Of a stretch of 64,000 nucleotides of DNA, positions 8,444 through 18,260 are shown piece after piece. Position 1 is the stretch's first letter; the number at the start of each line of letters is the position of its first letter. The stretch covers positions 186,001 through 250,000 of the forward strand of contig NZ_ASZC01000002.1 in NCBI RefSeq assembly GCF_000468095.1, in the 5' to 3' direction. A program made the translations under genes and the position numbers. The stretch is from Pantoea sp. AS-PWVM4. Lineage in GTDB: Bacteria; Pseudomonadota; Gammaproteobacteria; Enterobacterales; Enterobacteriaceae. The notes beneath the pieces were generated by a model. The model saw only the letters and a program-made list of their open reading frames with translations, was not told the origin of the DNA and did no database searches.

Positions 8444-9585
8444 TGGCCAGCTCCTTCAGAGGCTTTACACACGTAGAAGGTTTCTTTGATACCGGTTTGG
8501 GCTTCATACTGCCCGGCCACTGCCGCTTTCACCTGATCCACCAAATCGGTTGGCATCAGGGCCACGATGCAGCCGCCAAAGCCGCCACCGGTCATTCGCA
8601 CACCGCCGCGCGGTCCGATCTCAGCTTTGACGATCTCCACCAACTGGTCAATCGGCGGCACGGTGATTTCGAAATCATCACGCATTGAGGCGTGTGATTC
8701 GGCCATCAGGACACCCATTCGCGTCAGATCGCCCGCTGCCAGCGCATCGGCGGCTTCCAGCGTGCGCGCATTCTCGGTAATCACATGACGGACACGTTTT
8801 GCCACCAGTGGATCGAGCTGATCTTCAGCCGCTTCGAATTCCGCCAGGGTGACGTCGCGCAGCGCGGGTTTATTGAAGAAACGTGCACCAGTTTCACACT
8901 GCTCGCGACGGGTGTTGTATTCACTGCCCACCAGCGTCCGGCGGAAGTTGGAGTTGATGATCACCACTGCCACATCTGCCGGCATCGAAACGGCGCGGGT
9001 GCTGAGGCTACGACAATCCAGCAGCATGGCGTGATCCTGCTTACCCAGCGCCGAGATCAACTGATCCATGATGCCGCAGTTACAACCGACAAACTGGTTT
9101 TCCGCTTCCTGACCGTTCACGGCGATGGCTGCGCCGTCGAGCGGCAGTTGATACAACTGTTGGAACACGGTGCCCACCGCCACTTCCAGCGACGCCGAAG
9201 AACTCAGGCCCGCGCCCTGCGGCACGTTACCGCTGATCACCATATCCACGCCGCCAAAGCTGGCATCGCGTTTTTGCAGATGTTTCACCACGCCGCGCAC
9301 ATAATTGGCCCACATCGGTTCTTTTACCGGCTCAATCGGCGCATCCAGTGAGAAACTGTCTTGCTGGTTATCGTAATCCACCGCCACCACGCGCACCTGG
9401 CGGTCGTCGCGTTTGGCGCAGGCAATCACGGTTTGATAATCAATGGCGCAGGGCAACACGAAACCATCATTATAGTCGGTGTGTTCACCAATCAGGTTAA
9501 CGCGGCCAGGTGCCTGAATGCTGTGGCTCGGCTGATAACCAAATGTCTCGACGAACGTCTGTTGTGTAATGGATTTTAATGACAT
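8437..9585 (-). CDS. galK: galactokinase
   Basis: Phosphorylates alpha-D-galactose to galactose 1-phosphate (Leloir pathway). GHMP-kinase fold, 382 residues as in E. coli. The galactokinase signature [19 protein letters not shown] is near the N-terminus, the ATP loop is [17 protein letters not shown], and motif 3 is [11 protein letters not shown] near the C-terminus. The start abuts the galT stop (9586) without a gap, and the end overlaps galM. Middle gene of galTKM. Confidence 0.98.
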   Translation of the reverse strand: MSLKSITQQTFVETFGYQPSHSIQAPGRVNLIGEHTDYNDGFVLPCAIDYQTVIACAKRDDRQVRVVAVDYDNQQDSFSLDAPIEPVKEPMWANYVRGVVKHLQKRDASFGGVDMVISGNVPQGAGLSSSASLEVAVGTVFQQLYQLPLDGAAIAVNGQEAENQFVGCNCGIMDQLISALGKQDHAMLLDCRSLSTRAVSMPADVAVVIINSNFRRTLVGSEYNTRREQCETGARFFNKPALRDVTLAEFEAAEDQLDPLVAKRVRHVITENARTLEAADALAAGDLTRMGVLMAESHASMRDDFEITVPPIDQLVEIVKAEIGPRGGVRMTGGGFGGCIVALMPTDLVDQVKAAVAGQYEAQTGIKETFYVCKASEGAGQW

Positions 9586-10629
9586 TTATTGCGCCTCGCG
9601 GAAATGGACATCGCTAACAGAACGCAGGCGTTCAGCCGCCTGTTCTGCCGTTAAATCACGTTGGGTTTCGGCCAGCATCTCGTAGCCAACCATAAATTTG
9701 CGCACCGTTGCTGAGCGCAGCAGCGGCGGATAGAAATGCGCGTGCAGTTGCCAGTGATCGTTGGCTTCACCGTTAAAAGGCGCGCCGTGCCAGCCCATTG
9801 AGTAGGGGAAGGAGCACTGGAACAGGTTGTCGTAACGGCTGGTGAGCAGCTTGATCGCCAGCGCCAGATCTTTGCGTTGCGCCTCGGTCAGATCGGTGAT
9901 GCGTTTCACCTGCGCTTTTGGCAGCAGCAGCGTTTCGAACGGCCACGCGGCCCACCAGGGCACCACCGCCAGCCAGTGGTCGGTTTCTACCACGGTACGG
10001 CTACCATCGTTCAGTTCACGCGCGGCGTAGTCCACCAGCATCGGTGTGCCTTTTTCGGCGTAATAGCGACGCTGGAGATGGTCTTCCCGCTGTGCCTCAT
10101 TCGGCAAAAAGCTGTTTGCCCATACCTGACCGTGCGGATGGGGGTTAGAGCAGCCCATCGCCGCACCTTTGTTTTCAAACACCTGCACCCACGGATAGTG
10201 CTGACCGAGATCGGTGGTTTGTTCCTGCCAGGTACGTACGATCTCTTCCAGCGCGCTGAGCGGCAGTTCCGGCAGGGTTTTACTGTGATCCGGCGAGAAG
10301 CAGATCACCCGGCTGGTGCCGCGCGCGCTTTCGCAACGCATCAGAATATCGTCGCTTTGCGGCGCATCAGGCGTGTCGGTCATCAGCGCGGCAAAGTCAT
10401 TGGTGAAGACGTAAGTGCTTTTATAATCGGGATTTTTATCACCGGTGATGCGGGTATTACCGGCGCAGAGGAAGCAGTCGGGATCGTGTGCCGGCAATGT
10501 TTCCAGCGCCGGCGTTTCCTGTGCGCCCTGCCACGGACGCTTGGCGCGATGTGGCGAAACCAATACCCACTGATCACTCAGCGGGTTATAACGGCGATGC
10601 GGATGATCGACCGGGTTAAATTTTTCCAT
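9586..10629 (-). CDS. galT: galactose-1-phosphate uridylyltransferase
   Basis: Exchanges galactose 1-phosphate with UDP-glucose through a uridylyl-histidine intermediate. The 347-residue product carries the HIT-like active site [11 protein letters not shown], with the nucleophilic His in the second H of HPH, and the zinc-binding CFLCAGN and HYPW elements. It is the first gene of the operon. In E. coli galE lies between the promoter and galT; here the ATG is about 50 bp from the recognisable gal -10 element and galE is absent, so UDP-galactose 4-epimerase must come from another locus. Confidence 0.98.
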   Translation of the reverse strand: MEKFNPVDHPHRRYNPLSDQWVLVSPHRAKRPWQGAQETPALETLPAHDPDCFLCAGNTRITGDKNPDYKSTYVFTNDFAALMTDTPDAPQSDDILMRCESARGTSRVICFSPDHSKTLPELPLSALEEIVRTWQEQTTDLGQHYPWVQVFENKGAAMGCSNPHPHGQVWANSFLPNEAQREDHLQRRYYAEKGTPMLVDYAARELNDGSRTVVETDHWLAVVPWWAAWPFETLLLPKAQVKRITDLTEAQRKDLALAIKLLTSRYDNLFQCSFPYSMGWHGAPFNGEANDHWQLHAHFYPPLLRSATVRKFMVGYEMLAETQRDLTAEQAAERLRSVSDVHFREAQ

Positions 10630-10677
10630 GTTGGATCCTGGTAAACGACAAACAGATAAAAATGACTGCGTTCAAAG

Positions 10678-10735
10678 TAGCATAAAGGTCAGACTGAAAG
10701 CGTGATCCAGTCTGGATAAATGGTATCGTTTACAC
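10678..10735 (-). promoter_or_regulatory. gal promoter with OE-type GalR/GalS operator
   Basis: On the minus strand the order TTGTGTAAACGATACCAT (operator, 10721-10735 core) ... TATGCTA (-10 element, 10678-10684) mirrors the E. coli gal P2 region, where OE is TTGTGTAAACGATTCCAC and the -10 is TATGCTA. A degenerate CRP-like stretch lies between them. A left half-site TGGTAAACG at 10639-10647, downstream of the -10, could be a weak internal operator. Confidence 0.75.
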
Positions 10736-10798
10736 AAGGTGACGATTCTCATTTTGTGGGGTTATCAGGCGTGTTTGCCGAATATGTGGGCAATGAAA

Positions 10799-10812
10799 TG
10801 GTAACGGTTACA
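10799..10812 (-). promoter_or_regulatory. second GalR/GalS-type operator, upstream of OE
   Basis: TGGTAACGGTTACA fits the TGTAANCGNTTNCA operator consensus and resembles E. coli OI (GTGGTAGCGGTTACAT). It lies about 78 bp upstream of the OE-like site instead of inside galE, so DNA looping, if it occurs, would have a different geometry from E. coli. Confidence 0.6.
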
Positions 10813-10825
10813 TTGATGGTGTGAT

Positions 10826-10870
10826 GCGCGATAAATCACGCCGCTACCGTAGCGGCACGATTTATCGCGC
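10826..10870. repeat. REP pair between galT and modF
   Basis: Minus-oriented unit 10826-10847 and plus-oriented unit 10849-10870, one base apart. Each has one change from the core (ATCACGC and GCACGAT), giving G-U type pairing in the RNA of one strand. It begins 6 bp beyond the modF stop and may define the 3' end of the modF transcript. Confidence 0.85.
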
Positions 10871-10875
10871 GGGTT

Positions 10876-12351
10876 TTAACGCAGCTTTTCTTGCTGATAC
10901 CCATAGCCACCGCCATCTTGCGCGACAAAGCTCAGGCGATGGGTGATGCACTGTGGCGCATCTTCGGCGTGGTGGGAAACAAACAGCAACTGGGTACGAC
11001 CTTCGCCAATCAGCACATCGACAAAGCGTCGCACCAGTTGACGGTTGATGGGATCCAGACCCTGCAACGGTTCATCCAGAATCAGCAGCGCCGGATGTTT
11101 CACCAACGCCCGCGCAATCAGCACCAGCCGCTGCTGGCCCCAGGAGAGGCTATGGAAGGGCGCATCAGCCAGCGCGTTATCCATCCCCAGTAACGCCAGC
11201 CACTGACGCGCCAGCGATTTTTGCCGATCCGACACCGCCTGATACAGTCCGATGGAATCAAAGAAGCCGGAGAGGATCACGGTACGCACATTGACGCTGA
11301 CACGGTAATCAAGGTGCAGGCTGCTGCTGACGTAACCAATATGTTGTTTGATGTCCCAGATGGTTTCTCCGCTGCCGCGACGAATGCCGAACAGGGTTAA
11401 ATCGTTGCTGTAGCCTTGCGGATGGTCACCGGTCACCAGGCTGAGCAGGGTGGATTTGCCTGCGCCATTGGGGCCGATAATCTGCCAGTGCTCACCGGGA
11501 TTTACCTGCCAGCTCAGGCCGTTGATAATCGGCTTGTCGTTATATGACACCACGCCGTTACGCAGAATCACCCGTGGCGCATCCTCCGCCAGCGGGGGAA
11601 TTTGATCGGGAGCATCGGCTTCCGGCAGCGCCATACCGGACAGTTTTTCACTGTGCGCCAGTTGGGCAACCAGCGCTTCAGCCAGAATCGCCTGACGTTG
11701 GCCGACGTGGGTGAGGGTGCACTCCGCCAGTACGCCTACCTGATCGACAAAGTCGGGAATATCGTCAAAGCGGTTCAGCACCAGAACCACGGTGTAGCCA
11801 TGCTGATGCAGATCGCTCAGGGTTTGCGCCAGGCTGGCACGGGACGCCACATCCAGACCATCAAAAGGTTCATCGAGGATCAGCAGGTCCGGTTGCGCCA
11901 TCAGTGCCTGGCACAGCAGGGTTTTACGCGTTTCGCCGGTCGAGAGATATTTAAAACGACGATCCAACAGATAGCTGATGCCAAACTGCTGCGCCAGCGC
12001 CTGACAGCGCGCGTCGTCTTTGACTTCATCCTGAATGATCTGCGCAGCCGTGCGACCGGTATCATCCTCGCCTTCGCTGAGCATGTCGGTGTTGTTGCGT
12101 TCCCATTCTTCGGTCACCAGCTTTTGCAGCTGTTCGAGTGATAAGCGGGTCGGACGTTGAAAGCTATGCGTGACGCTGCCTTTGCCCGGCGGCAATTCAC
12201 CGGACAACGCGCGGGCCAGTGAGGATTTGCCGCTACCGTTGGCACCGACAAACGCCCAGCTCTCACCGCTGTTAAGCGTTAAATCATTGAGGGACAGTAC
12301 TCGGGTGTCGCTAAGACGAAACGTGCCTTGCGAAATTTGCAATGAAGCCAT
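10876..12351 (-). CDS. modF: ModF, tandem ABC ATPase linked to molybdate metabolism
   Basis: About 491 residues with two ABC cassettes and no membrane domain. Cassette one has GANGSGKSS and LLILDEPFDGLD, with a modified signature (YLSTGETRK). Cassette two has GPNGAGKST, SLSWGQQR and LLILDEPLQGLD. In E. coli modF is cotranscribed with modE; its molecular role is not settled. I chose ATG 12351 because it aligns with the E. coli start (MSSLQILQGTF); an upstream ATG at 12372 would add seven residues. The gap to modE is 76 bp on the same strand, so cotranscription is likely. Confidence 0.93.
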   Translation of the reverse strand: MASLQISQGTFRLSDTRVLSLNDLTLNSGESWAFVGANGSGKSSLARALSGELPPGKGSVTHSFQRPTRLSLEQLQKLVTEEWERNNTDMLSEGEDDTGRTAAQIIQDEVKDDARCQALAQQFGISYLLDRRFKYLSTGETRKTLLCQALMAQPDLLILDEPFDGLDVASRASLAQTLSDLHQHGYTVVLVLNRFDDIPDFVDQVGVLAECTLTHVGQRQAILAEALVAQLAHSEKLSGMALPEADAPDQIPPLAEDAPRVILRNGVVSYNDKPIINGLSWQVNPGEHWQIIGPNGAGKSTLLSLVTGDHPQGYSNDLTLFGIRRGSGETIWDIKQHIGYVSSSLHLDYRVSVNVRTVILSGFFDSIGLYQAVSDRQKSLARQWLALLGMDNALADAPFHSLSWGQQRLVLIARALVKHPALLILDEPLQGLDPINRQLVRRFVDVLIGEGRTQLLFVSHHAEDAPQCITHRLSFVAQDGGGYGYQQEKLR

Positions 12352-12427
12352 GATTTGTTCCATTTTATGCATCGTGTCACTCAGTTGTAGCGACCGCTGC
12401 CGGTGAAGTCAAATCATGGCCGGGATT

Positions 12428-13210
12428 TCAGAGCAGTGTGGCGATGATGGCGTGTTCCGCATTAAAACTGGCGGTGACGTTGTCGCCAGGTTGCAGATTC
12501 TGCTGCGTCACTGCGCTATTCGGCAGCGTGGCACACAGGGTTTCTCCACCAGGTAGCGCCATCAACACTTCGCTCACCTGTTCACCGGGTTCGATGGTGG
12601 TTATCTGCACCGGCAGCTGATTATCCCCGTGGCTGGCTGTGCGGCTGACTTGAATCCACGGTGCTTTGATCAGCACCAGCACCTCTTTGCCGCTTTCCAG
12701 TTGCAAACGTTCGGCACTGCGCTGGGTCAGCGCCACCTGCAAGCGGGTTACGCCATCGCTTAACAACACCTCAAGATGCTGCACTACCTGCTGATTATCA
12801 CGCGCCAGTACCGTGCCGTACAGTTGGTTGCGTGCGCTAGTTTGCAGCGAGAAACGCGCAATCGCCGCCAGCAGGCTATCGAGCGGCAGGGTGTCGTTTT
12901 GCAGCACATCAAAGGCTTTCTGCTGGATCTGCTCCATCAACTGGAACAGCTGGATCAGGCGTTCACCGTAACGTGTCAGTTGCGCACCGCCACCTCCTTT
13001 GCCGCCGGTGGCGCGTTCCACCAGGGTTTGATCTGCCATCCCGTTCATGTCGTTGATGGCATCCCAGGCGCTTTTGTAACTGATACCCGCCAGTTTTGCT
13101 CCCTGGCTGATGGAGCCGGTCTCCTTAATCCGCTTCAGAAGTTCGATGCGGCGCGGATCGGCAAACAACTTCTGCTGTAGGCGAATATGGAGAGAGAGTT
13201 CAGCTTGCAT
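12428..13210 (-). CDS. modE: ModE, molybdate-responsive transcriptional regulator
   Basis: Dimeric regulator that binds molybdate and represses modABC while activating some molybdoenzyme genes. The 260-residue product has an N-terminal winged helix-turn-helix (KETGSISQGAKLAGISYKSAWDAIN), the ATGGKGGGGAQLTRYG linker, and two C-terminal Mop-type molybdate-binding repeats (SARNQLYGTVL and GDNVTASFNAEHAIIATLL). Divergent from acrZ and modA. A matching operator is at 13573-13596 in front of modA. Confidence 0.97.
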   Translation of the reverse strand: MQAELSLHIRLQQKLFADPRRIELLKRIKETGSISQGAKLAGISYKSAWDAINDMNGMADQTLVERATGGKGGGGAQLTRYGERLIQLFQLMEQIQQKAFDVLQNDTLPLDSLLAAIARFSLQTSARNQLYGTVLARDNQQVVQHLEVLLSDGVTRLQVALTQRSAERLQLESGKEVLVLIKAPWIQVSRTASHGDNQLPVQITTIEPGEQVSEVLMALPGGETLCATLPNSAVTQQNLQPGDNVTASFNAEHAIIATLL

Positions 13211-13328
13211 GTCAGCTCCTTAAGTTAGTGGCACCAATTGTATGCGCTAAAGTAAAAGCACGAAAAGGGCATGGCAGTTTATTCTCAAGCCGTTACAATC
13301 ACTTTTTTATCATTTTCGTGAGGTTTCC

Positions 13329-13484
13329 ATGCTGGAACTGCTAAAAAGCCTGGCCGTGGCCATCATTATGGTGCCAATTGTTATGGCTATCATGCTGGGT
13401 TTAATTTACGGCTTGGGTGAAGTCTTCAACGTCATCTCGAAATTTGGCCGCCGCGACGATCGCCCCGCCAACAACTCACATTGA
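13329..13484 (+). CDS. acrZ: AcrZ, small AcrB-associated membrane protein
   Basis: A 51-residue single-span inner-membrane protein that begins [20 protein letters not shown] and ends [12 protein letters not shown]. coli AcrZ has 49 residues and the same N-terminal half. In E. coli it binds the AcrB pump in the membrane and modulates export of some drugs. GTGAGG lies 6-11 bp upstream of the ATG. It sits between modE and modA exactly as in E. coli, and a strong terminator follows. Confidence 0.93.
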   Translation: MLELLKSLAVAIIMVPIVMAIMLGLIYGLGEVFNVISKFGRRDDRPANNSH

Positions 13485-13490
13485 TTTTTC

Positions 13491-13515
13491 AACGCCCGCA
13501 TCTTGCGGGCGTTTT
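13491..13515 (+). terminator. intrinsic terminator of acrZ
   Basis: Stem ACGCCCGC / GCGGGCGT with the loop ATCTT and a following TTTTG, 7 bp after the acrZ stop. It separates acrZ from the modA promoter. Confidence 0.9.
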
Positions 13516-13572
13516 GCTCTTAACTTCCGCCAAATCCTGCCGATATAAACTTCATGACAGCATCGAAGCCAG

Positions 13573-13596
13573 CGTTGTAGTATTCAGTATATAACG
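13573..13596 (+). promoter_or_regulatory. ModE operator of modABC
   Basis: CGTTGTAGT-N6-TATATAACG is an inverted repeat matching the ModE consensus (CGTTATATA half-sites). It ends 17 bp before the modA ATG, where bound ModE-molybdate would block transcription start. The AAGGAG ribosome-binding site follows at once. Confidence 0.85.
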
Positions 13597-13612
13597 TAAC
13601 AAGGAGCTAAAA

Positions 13613-14386
13613 ATGCTATCAAAACATTACCGCTGGGGTGCCACTGCCGTTCTGACTTTTTCACTGGCCGGACAGGCACTGGCTGCTGAGAAAATTACCG
13701 TGTTTGCAGCGGCCTCACTGACCAACGCGTTGCAGGATATCGCCACGCAGTATCAGAAAAAAACCGGTGTCGAAGTGGTGTCGTCCTTTGCGTCGTCGTC
13801 GGTACTGGCGCGCCAGATTGAGCAGGGTGCACCGGCAGATCTGTTTATCTCTGCTGACCAGCAGTGGATGGACGATGCGGTGGCGAAAAAAAGCGTCATC
13901 GATAACACGCGTTTAACTCTGTTGGGTAACGATTTGGTGTTGGTGGCACCGCGCAGCGACAGCGCTAAAACCGTGACCATCAATGCGCAAACCGACTGGA
14001 AAAGCCTGCTGAAGGGCCAGCGTCTGGCGGTGGGCGACCCGGATCATGTTCCTGCCGGGATCTACGCAAAAGAAGCGTTACAGAAACTGGGCGCGTGGGA
14101 TACGTTAGTGCCGGTACTGGCCCCGGCCAACAACGTGCGTGCTGCGCTGGCGCTGGTGGAACGTAATGAAGCGCCTTACGGCATTGTTTACGGTTCCGAT
14201 GCGGTAGCCAGCCAAAAAGTGCAGGTAGTGGGGCGTTTCCCGGAAGATAGCCATAAGCCGGTCGAATATCCGATGGCGATCGTCAAAGAACATCAGCGTG
14301 CGCCGGTAGAAGCCTTCTTCAAGTATTTGCAGGGGCCGGAAGCCGCCGCAGTGTTTAAACAGTATGGATTTACGCCGAAGAAATGA
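13613..14386 (+). CDS. modA: molybdate ABC transporter, periplasmic binding protein
   Basis: Captures molybdate (and tungstate) in the periplasm and delivers it to ModBC. The 257-residue precursor has a signal peptide cut after GQALA, followed by the conserved KITVFAAASLTNALQDIA, where the Ser of AAASL contacts the oxyanion, and SSFASSSVLARQIEQGAPADLF. Preceded by a ModE operator and an AAGGAG site. It overlaps modB by 4 bp (ATGA). Confidence 0.98.
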   Translation: MLSKHYRWGATAVLTFSLAGQALAAEKITVFAAASLTNALQDIATQYQKKTGVEVVSSFASSSVLARQIEQGAPADLFISADQQWMDDAVAKKSVIDNTRLTLLGNDLVLVAPRSDSAKTVTINAQTDWKSLLKGQRLAVGDPDHVPAGIYAKEALQKLGAWDTLVPVLAPANNVRAALALVERNEAPYGIVYGSDAVASQKVQVVGRFPEDSHKPVEYPMAIVKEHQRAPVEAFFKYLQGPEAAAVFKQYGFTPKK

Positions 14387-15072
14387 TATTGAGTGATCCC
14401 GAATGGCAGGCGGTGTTTCTCAGCCTGAAAGTCTCCACTGTGGCGGTGTTGTGTAGCCTGCCGTTGGGCATCCTGATGGCCTGGATTCTGGCGCGTTGCC
14501 AGTTTCCGGGCAAAACCCTGCTCGATAGTGTTATCCATCTACCGCTGGTGCTACCGCCGGTGGTGGTCGGTTATTTGCTGCTGATTGCCCTCGGGCGGCG
14601 TGGCTTTATCGGTGCCTGGTTATATGACTGGTTTGGTTTCAGCTTTGCTTTTAGCTGGCGTGGCGCGGTGGTGGCGGCGGCGGTGATCGCTTTCCCGTTA
14701 ATGGTGCGAGCCATTCGCCTGGCGCTGGAAGCGGTAGATACCAAACTGGAACAGGCGGCACGCACCCTCGGCGCAGGACGCTGGCGCGTGTTCTTTACCA
14801 TTACCTTACCCCTGACCTTTCCCGGCATCATTGTCGGTACGGTGCTGGCTTTTGCCCGTTCGCTGGGTGAGTTTGGTGCCACCATCACCTTCGTGTCGAA
14901 TATACCTGGTGAAACCCGCACCATTCCGTCAGCGATGTTTACCCTGATTGAAACACCGGGGGCGGAAAATGCCGCCGCGCGCCTGTGTGCGGTGGCGATT
15001 GTGCTGGCGTTGCTGTCGCTGGTGGCGTCGGAACTGCTGGCCCGCTGGGGCCGTAAGCGGCTGGGGGTTTAA
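14383..15072 (+). CDS. modB: molybdate ABC transporter permease
   Basis: Inner-membrane permease of 229 residues with about five to six hydrophobic helices. The EAA docking loop is visible as [26 protein letters not shown]. The segment [24 protein letters not shown] is characteristic of ModB. Its ATG overlaps the modA stop and its TAA shares its last base with the modC ATG, so all three genes are translationally coupled. Confidence 0.97.
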   Translation: MILSDPEWQAVFLSLKVSTVAVLCSLPLGILMAWILARCQFPGKTLLDSVIHLPLVLPPVVVGYLLLIALGRRGFIGAWLYDWFGFSFAFSWRGAVVAAAVIAFPLMVRAIRLALEAVDTKLEQAARTLGAGRWRVFFTITLPLTFPGIIVGTVLAFARSLGEFGATITFVSNIPGETRTIPSAMFTLIETPGAENAAARLCAVAIVLALLSLVASELLARWGRKRLGV

Positions 15073-16130
15073 TGCTGACACTGAACTTTTCCCAGCAGTT
15101 GGGCACCCACCAGCTGGATGTGGACGTGGAGATCCCCGGCAAAGGGATCACCGCGATTTTTGGCGTTTCTGGCGCGGGCAAAACCTCGTTGATCAACGCG
15201 ATTGGCGGGTTAACTCAGCCGCAGCAGGGGCAGATTAAACTGGATGAACGGCTGTTGTTTGATGCCGCCACCGGACTGAATTTACCGCCAGAGAAACGCC
15301 GTATCGGTTATGTGTTTCAGGATGCTCGCTTGTTCCCGCATTACAGCGTGCGCGGCAATCTGCAATACGGTATGGCGGCTACCATGAAACCGCAATTCGA
15401 CAGCCTGGTGGCGTTATTGGGCCTCGACGCCTTGCTGCGTCGCGCGCCATCTTCTTTATCTGGCGGCGAGAAACAGCGGGTGGCGATTGGCCGCGCGCTG
15501 CTCACGGCACCGGATATTCTGTTGATGGATGAGCCGTTGGCCTCGCTGGATTTACCGCGCAAACGTGAACTGATGCCTTACCTGCAAAAGCTGGCGAAAC
15601 AGGTGGATATTCCGCTGTTGTACGTGTCGCACAGCCTCGACGAGATCCTGCAACTGGCGGATAACGTGCTGGTACTGGATAGCGGTAAAGTCAAAGCCTT
15701 TGGTTCGCTGGAGAAGGTGTGGAGCAGTGCGGCGATGCGCCCGTGGCTACCGGCCAGCGATCGCACCAGCGTACTTCGCGTCCAGGTGCTGGAGCAGCAT
15801 CCTGATTACCCGATGACCGCGCTGTCACTCGGCGATCAACATATCTGGGTCAGCCGGGTCAATCAGCCGCTGAAAACCGCGTTACGCATTCGTATCGCCT
15901 CAGCCGATGTGTCGCTGGCATTGCAACCGCCGCAAAACACCTCGATTCGTAACATCCTGCCCGCGCAGGTGGTTGAATTGCTGGAGATTGACGATCAGGT
16001 AGAGGTTAAGCTGCGCATTGGCATCAGCGAACTGTGGGCGCGTATTTCGCCCTGGGCACGGGATGAGCTGGGCATTCGGCCAGATCAGTGGCTGTATGCC
16101 CAGATTAAAAGCGTGTCGATTACCCCATGA
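15072..16130 (+). CDS. modC: molybdate ABC transporter ATP-binding protein
   Basis: ATPase of the molybdate importer, 352 residues. The N-terminal cassette has Walker [10 protein letters not shown], signature [15 protein letters not shown], Walker [13 protein letters not shown] and H-loop VSHSLDEI. The C-terminal Mop/TOBE domain ([24 protein letters not shown]) can bind molybdate and give feedback inhibition. Last gene of modABC; a single REP unit at 16144-16165 separates it from the convergent ybhA. Confidence 0.98.
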   Translation: MLTLNFSQQLGTHQLDVDVEIPGKGITAIFGVSGAGKTSLINAIGGLTQPQQGQIKLDERLLFDAATGLNLPPEKRRIGYVFQDARLFPHYSVRGNLQYGMAATMKPQFDSLVALLGLDALLRRAPSSLSGGEKQRVAIGRALLTAPDILLMDEPLASLDLPRKRELMPYLQKLAKQVDIPLLYVSHSLDEILQLADNVLVLDSGKVKAFGSLEKVWSSAAMRPWLPASDRTSVLRVQVLEQHPDYPMTALSLGDQHIWVSRVNQPLKTALRIRIASADVSLALQPPQNTSIRNILPAQVVELLEIDDQVEVKLRIGISELWARISPWARDELGIRPDQWLYAQIKSVSITP

Positions 16131-16143
16131 TGTCGGGAAATCC

Positions 16144-16165
16144 GTAGCGGCGCGATTTATCGCGC
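16144..16165 (+). repeat. single REP unit between modC and ybhA
   Basis: One plus-oriented GTAG-headed unit with the unchanged core GCGCGATTTATCGCGC, followed by GGATTTTAC. It lies between converging genes, 13 bp after modC and 5 bp from the ybhA stop. Confidence 0.9.
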
Positions 16166-16170
16166 GGATT

Positions 16171-16989
16171 TTACAGAATTTCCTGGTAAATCACTTCGGC
16201 AATGCCCGGCTCCAGATTGGTGCCAATCACTTTGCCGGCGCGTGCTTTGATGGAGTCGTCGGCATTGCCCATCGCCACGCCCAGACCGACTTCTTCCAGC
16301 ATACTGAGGTCGTTGTAGTTATCACCAAACGCCAGCACGTCTTTCATGCTTAATCCCTGGCTCTCCACCCACTGCGCAAGGCGTTTGCCTTTGCTGTTGC
16401 CGCGCTGGGCGATATCCACCTGATCGTGCCATGACCATTCACACGCCAGCCCCAGTTCGGCTTCGGTGCGTTCGGCAAACTGTTGCAGCGCGTGGGTATC
16501 GGCATGGGACAGGGCGAACTTCCAGATCGACTGTGCATCGTGCGCAGCCTGAACCAGGCTCGGCACATGGAGGAAGGTCGGACGTTGTGCCGCAGGCAGC
16601 GATTCCGCCCAGGTAAGGGTACGTGTCACATGGCCGGTCGGCTCCTGGTAAAGCATCGCGTCATCGACATACAGCAGGCCGTGAATCTGCTGTTCATCCA
16701 GCATCTCGATCACCCGCACCGCCTGAGATTTTTCCAGCGGATCGGAGGCCAGCACCTTTTTCGCCTGATAATCATACAAATAAGTGCCGTTACAGCAGAT
16801 AGCGGGTGTATCCAGTTGCAGTGCCTGATAAAAAGGATGGATGGCACAATGGTGGCGACCGGTAACAATCAGCACTTTGACGCCTGCCTGCTGCGCGCGG
16901 GCCAGGGCTTCAAGGGATTCAGGCAGAATGGTTTTACGCGGGGTCAACAGGGTGCCGTCAAGATCAAGGGCGATTACGCGGTAGCTCAT
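16171..16989 (-). CDS. ybhA: HAD-family sugar-phosphate / pyridoxal-phosphate phosphatase YbhA
   Basis: Cof-type HAD phosphatase of 272 residues, the same length as E. coli YbhA, which dephosphorylates pyridoxal phosphate and some sugar phosphates in vitro. Motif I is ALDLDGTLLTP (nucleophile Asp 9), motif II is VLIVTGRHH, the motif III lysine is in GNSKGKRLAQW, and motif IV is LAFGDNYNDLSML. The large type-IIB cap lies between motifs II and III. It faces modC on one side and is divergent from pgl on the other. Confidence 0.95.
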   Translation of the reverse strand: MSYRVIALDLDGTLLTPRKTILPESLEALARAQQAGVKVLIVTGRHHCAIHPFYQALQLDTPAICCNGTYLYDYQAKKVLASDPLEKSQAVRVIEMLDEQQIHGLLYVDDAMLYQEPTGHVTRTLTWAESLPAAQRPTFLHVPSLVQAAHDAQSIWKFALSHADTHALQQFAERTEAELGLACEWSWHDQVDIAQRGNSKGKRLAQWVESQGLSMKDVLAFGDNYNDLSMLEEVGLGVAMGNADDSIKARAGKVIGTNLEPGIAEVIYQEIL

Positions 16990-17133
16990 TACTCTTTCCG
17001 TCTGGGTTACAAAGCAATCAGTCTACACCGGGTAACGCCTTTGAGACAAAAAGCAGGGCACAAATGATTCCTGCGCGGCAAAATGAAACGCGCTAGAGTG
17101 ATACCCTTTCAGCAAGCCGAACAAGGAGAACGC

Positions 17134-18132
17134 ATGAAACAAGTCGTGTATACCGCCAGCCCCGAGAGCCAGCAGATCCACGCCTGGCAGTTACAGGAAG
17201 ATGGCGCGCTGACGTTATTACAGGTGACGGATGTAGCTGGTCAGGTGCAGCCGATGGTGGTCAGCCCGAAGAAAGATTTCCTCTATGTTGGCGTGCGTCC
17301 GAATTTTCGCGTGCTGGCATACCGTATTGCCGCGGATGGCACCCTGAGCGAAGCCGGAGAGGCACCGCTGCCGGGCAGCCCGACGCACATTTCTACCGAT
17401 CGCCAGGGTAACTTCCTGTTCTGCGGTTCTTACAATGATGCCTGTGTCAGCATCAGCCCAATTGGTAGCGATGGTCTGCCGCAGGCTCCGAGCCAGGTGA
17501 TCGGCGGGCTGGAAGGTTGTCACTCCGCCAATATTGATGTGAAAAATCAGACGCTGTTTGTGCCGGCGCTAAAGCAGGATCGTATTTGTTTGTTCCAGTT
17601 AGGCAACGATGGCAGCCTGACACCCGCCGCGCAAGCCCAGGTCACCACGGTTGAAGGCGCTGGCCCGCGTCATATGGCGTTTCACCCGAATGGAAACTAT
17701 AGCTATTGCGTCAACGAACTGGACAGCAGCGTAGATGTCTGGGCGTTAAGCAATGCACACGGCGAAGTGGAGCGTGTGCAGAGCCTGAATATGATGCCTG
17801 CGGATTTCAGCGGCACCCGCTGGGCAGCGGATATCCATCTGACACCGGATGGCCGTTTCCTGTATGCCTGCGATCGCACCAGCAGCACCATTACCGTGTT
17901 CAGCGTCAGCGAAGATGGCGGCTTGTTGAACATCGAGGGCTTCCAGCCGACAGAGACGCAACCGCGTGGTTTTAATATCGACAACAGCGGGAAATATCTG
18001 GTGGCAGCCGGGCAGAAATCGCACCATATCGAGGTCTATAAAATCAGCGACGATCGCGGTCTGCTGACGCCGCTGGCGCGTTATGCCGTCGGACAAGGCC
18101 CAATGTGGGTGGTGATTCACTCACTGGGTTAA
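17134..18132 (+). CDS. pgl: 6-phosphogluconolactonase (beta-propeller type)
   Basis: Hydrolyses 6-phosphogluconolactone, the second step of the oxidative pentose phosphate pathway. The 332-residue seven-bladed propeller matches E. coli Pgl (331) from [18 protein letters not shown] to [10 protein letters not shown]. The blade repeats (for example [22 protein letters not shown]) are evident. ATG 17134 is preceded by AAGGAGAACGC; the in-frame ATG at 17083 has no ribosome-binding site. A cluster of REP units follows the stop. Confidence 0.97.
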   Translation: MKQVVYTASPESQQIHAWQLQEDGALTLLQVTDVAGQVQPMVVSPKKDFLYVGVRPNFRVLAYRIAADGTLSEAGEAPLPGSPTHISTDRQGNFLFCGSYNDACVSISPIGSDGLPQAPSQVIGGLEGCHSANIDVKNQTLFVPALKQDRICLFQLGNDGSLTPAAQAQVTTVEGAGPRHMAFHPNGNYSYCVNELDSSVDVWALSNAHGEVERVQSLNMMPADFSGTRWAADIHLTPDGRFLYACDRTSSTITVFSVSEDGGLLNIEGFQPTETQPRGFNIDNSGKYLVAAGQKSHHIEVYKISDDRGLLTPLARYAVGQGPMWVVIHSLG

Positions 18133-18139
18133 GTCATTA

Positions 18140-18254
18140 CGCGATAAATCGTTAAAACCTTGCGCGATAAATCGCGCCGTTACGGGGGGAATGGTAGCGG
18201 CGTGATAAATCGCGGCATTACGGGGGGGAATGGTAGCGGCGCGATTTATCGCGC
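18140..18254. repeat. cluster of four REP units or relics between pgl and bioA
   Basis: In order: a truncated minus unit (18140-18150), a minus unit ending CCGTTAC (18162-18183), a hybrid with a plus-type head and a TGATAAATCGC body (18194-18221), and an intact plus unit (18233-18254). The stretch TTACGGGGG-GAATGGTAGCGGCG occurs twice, about 38 bp apart, which indicates a local duplication of the unit. The last copy ends 6 bp before the bioA stop. Confidence 0.85.
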
Positions 18255-18260
18255 TATTTG

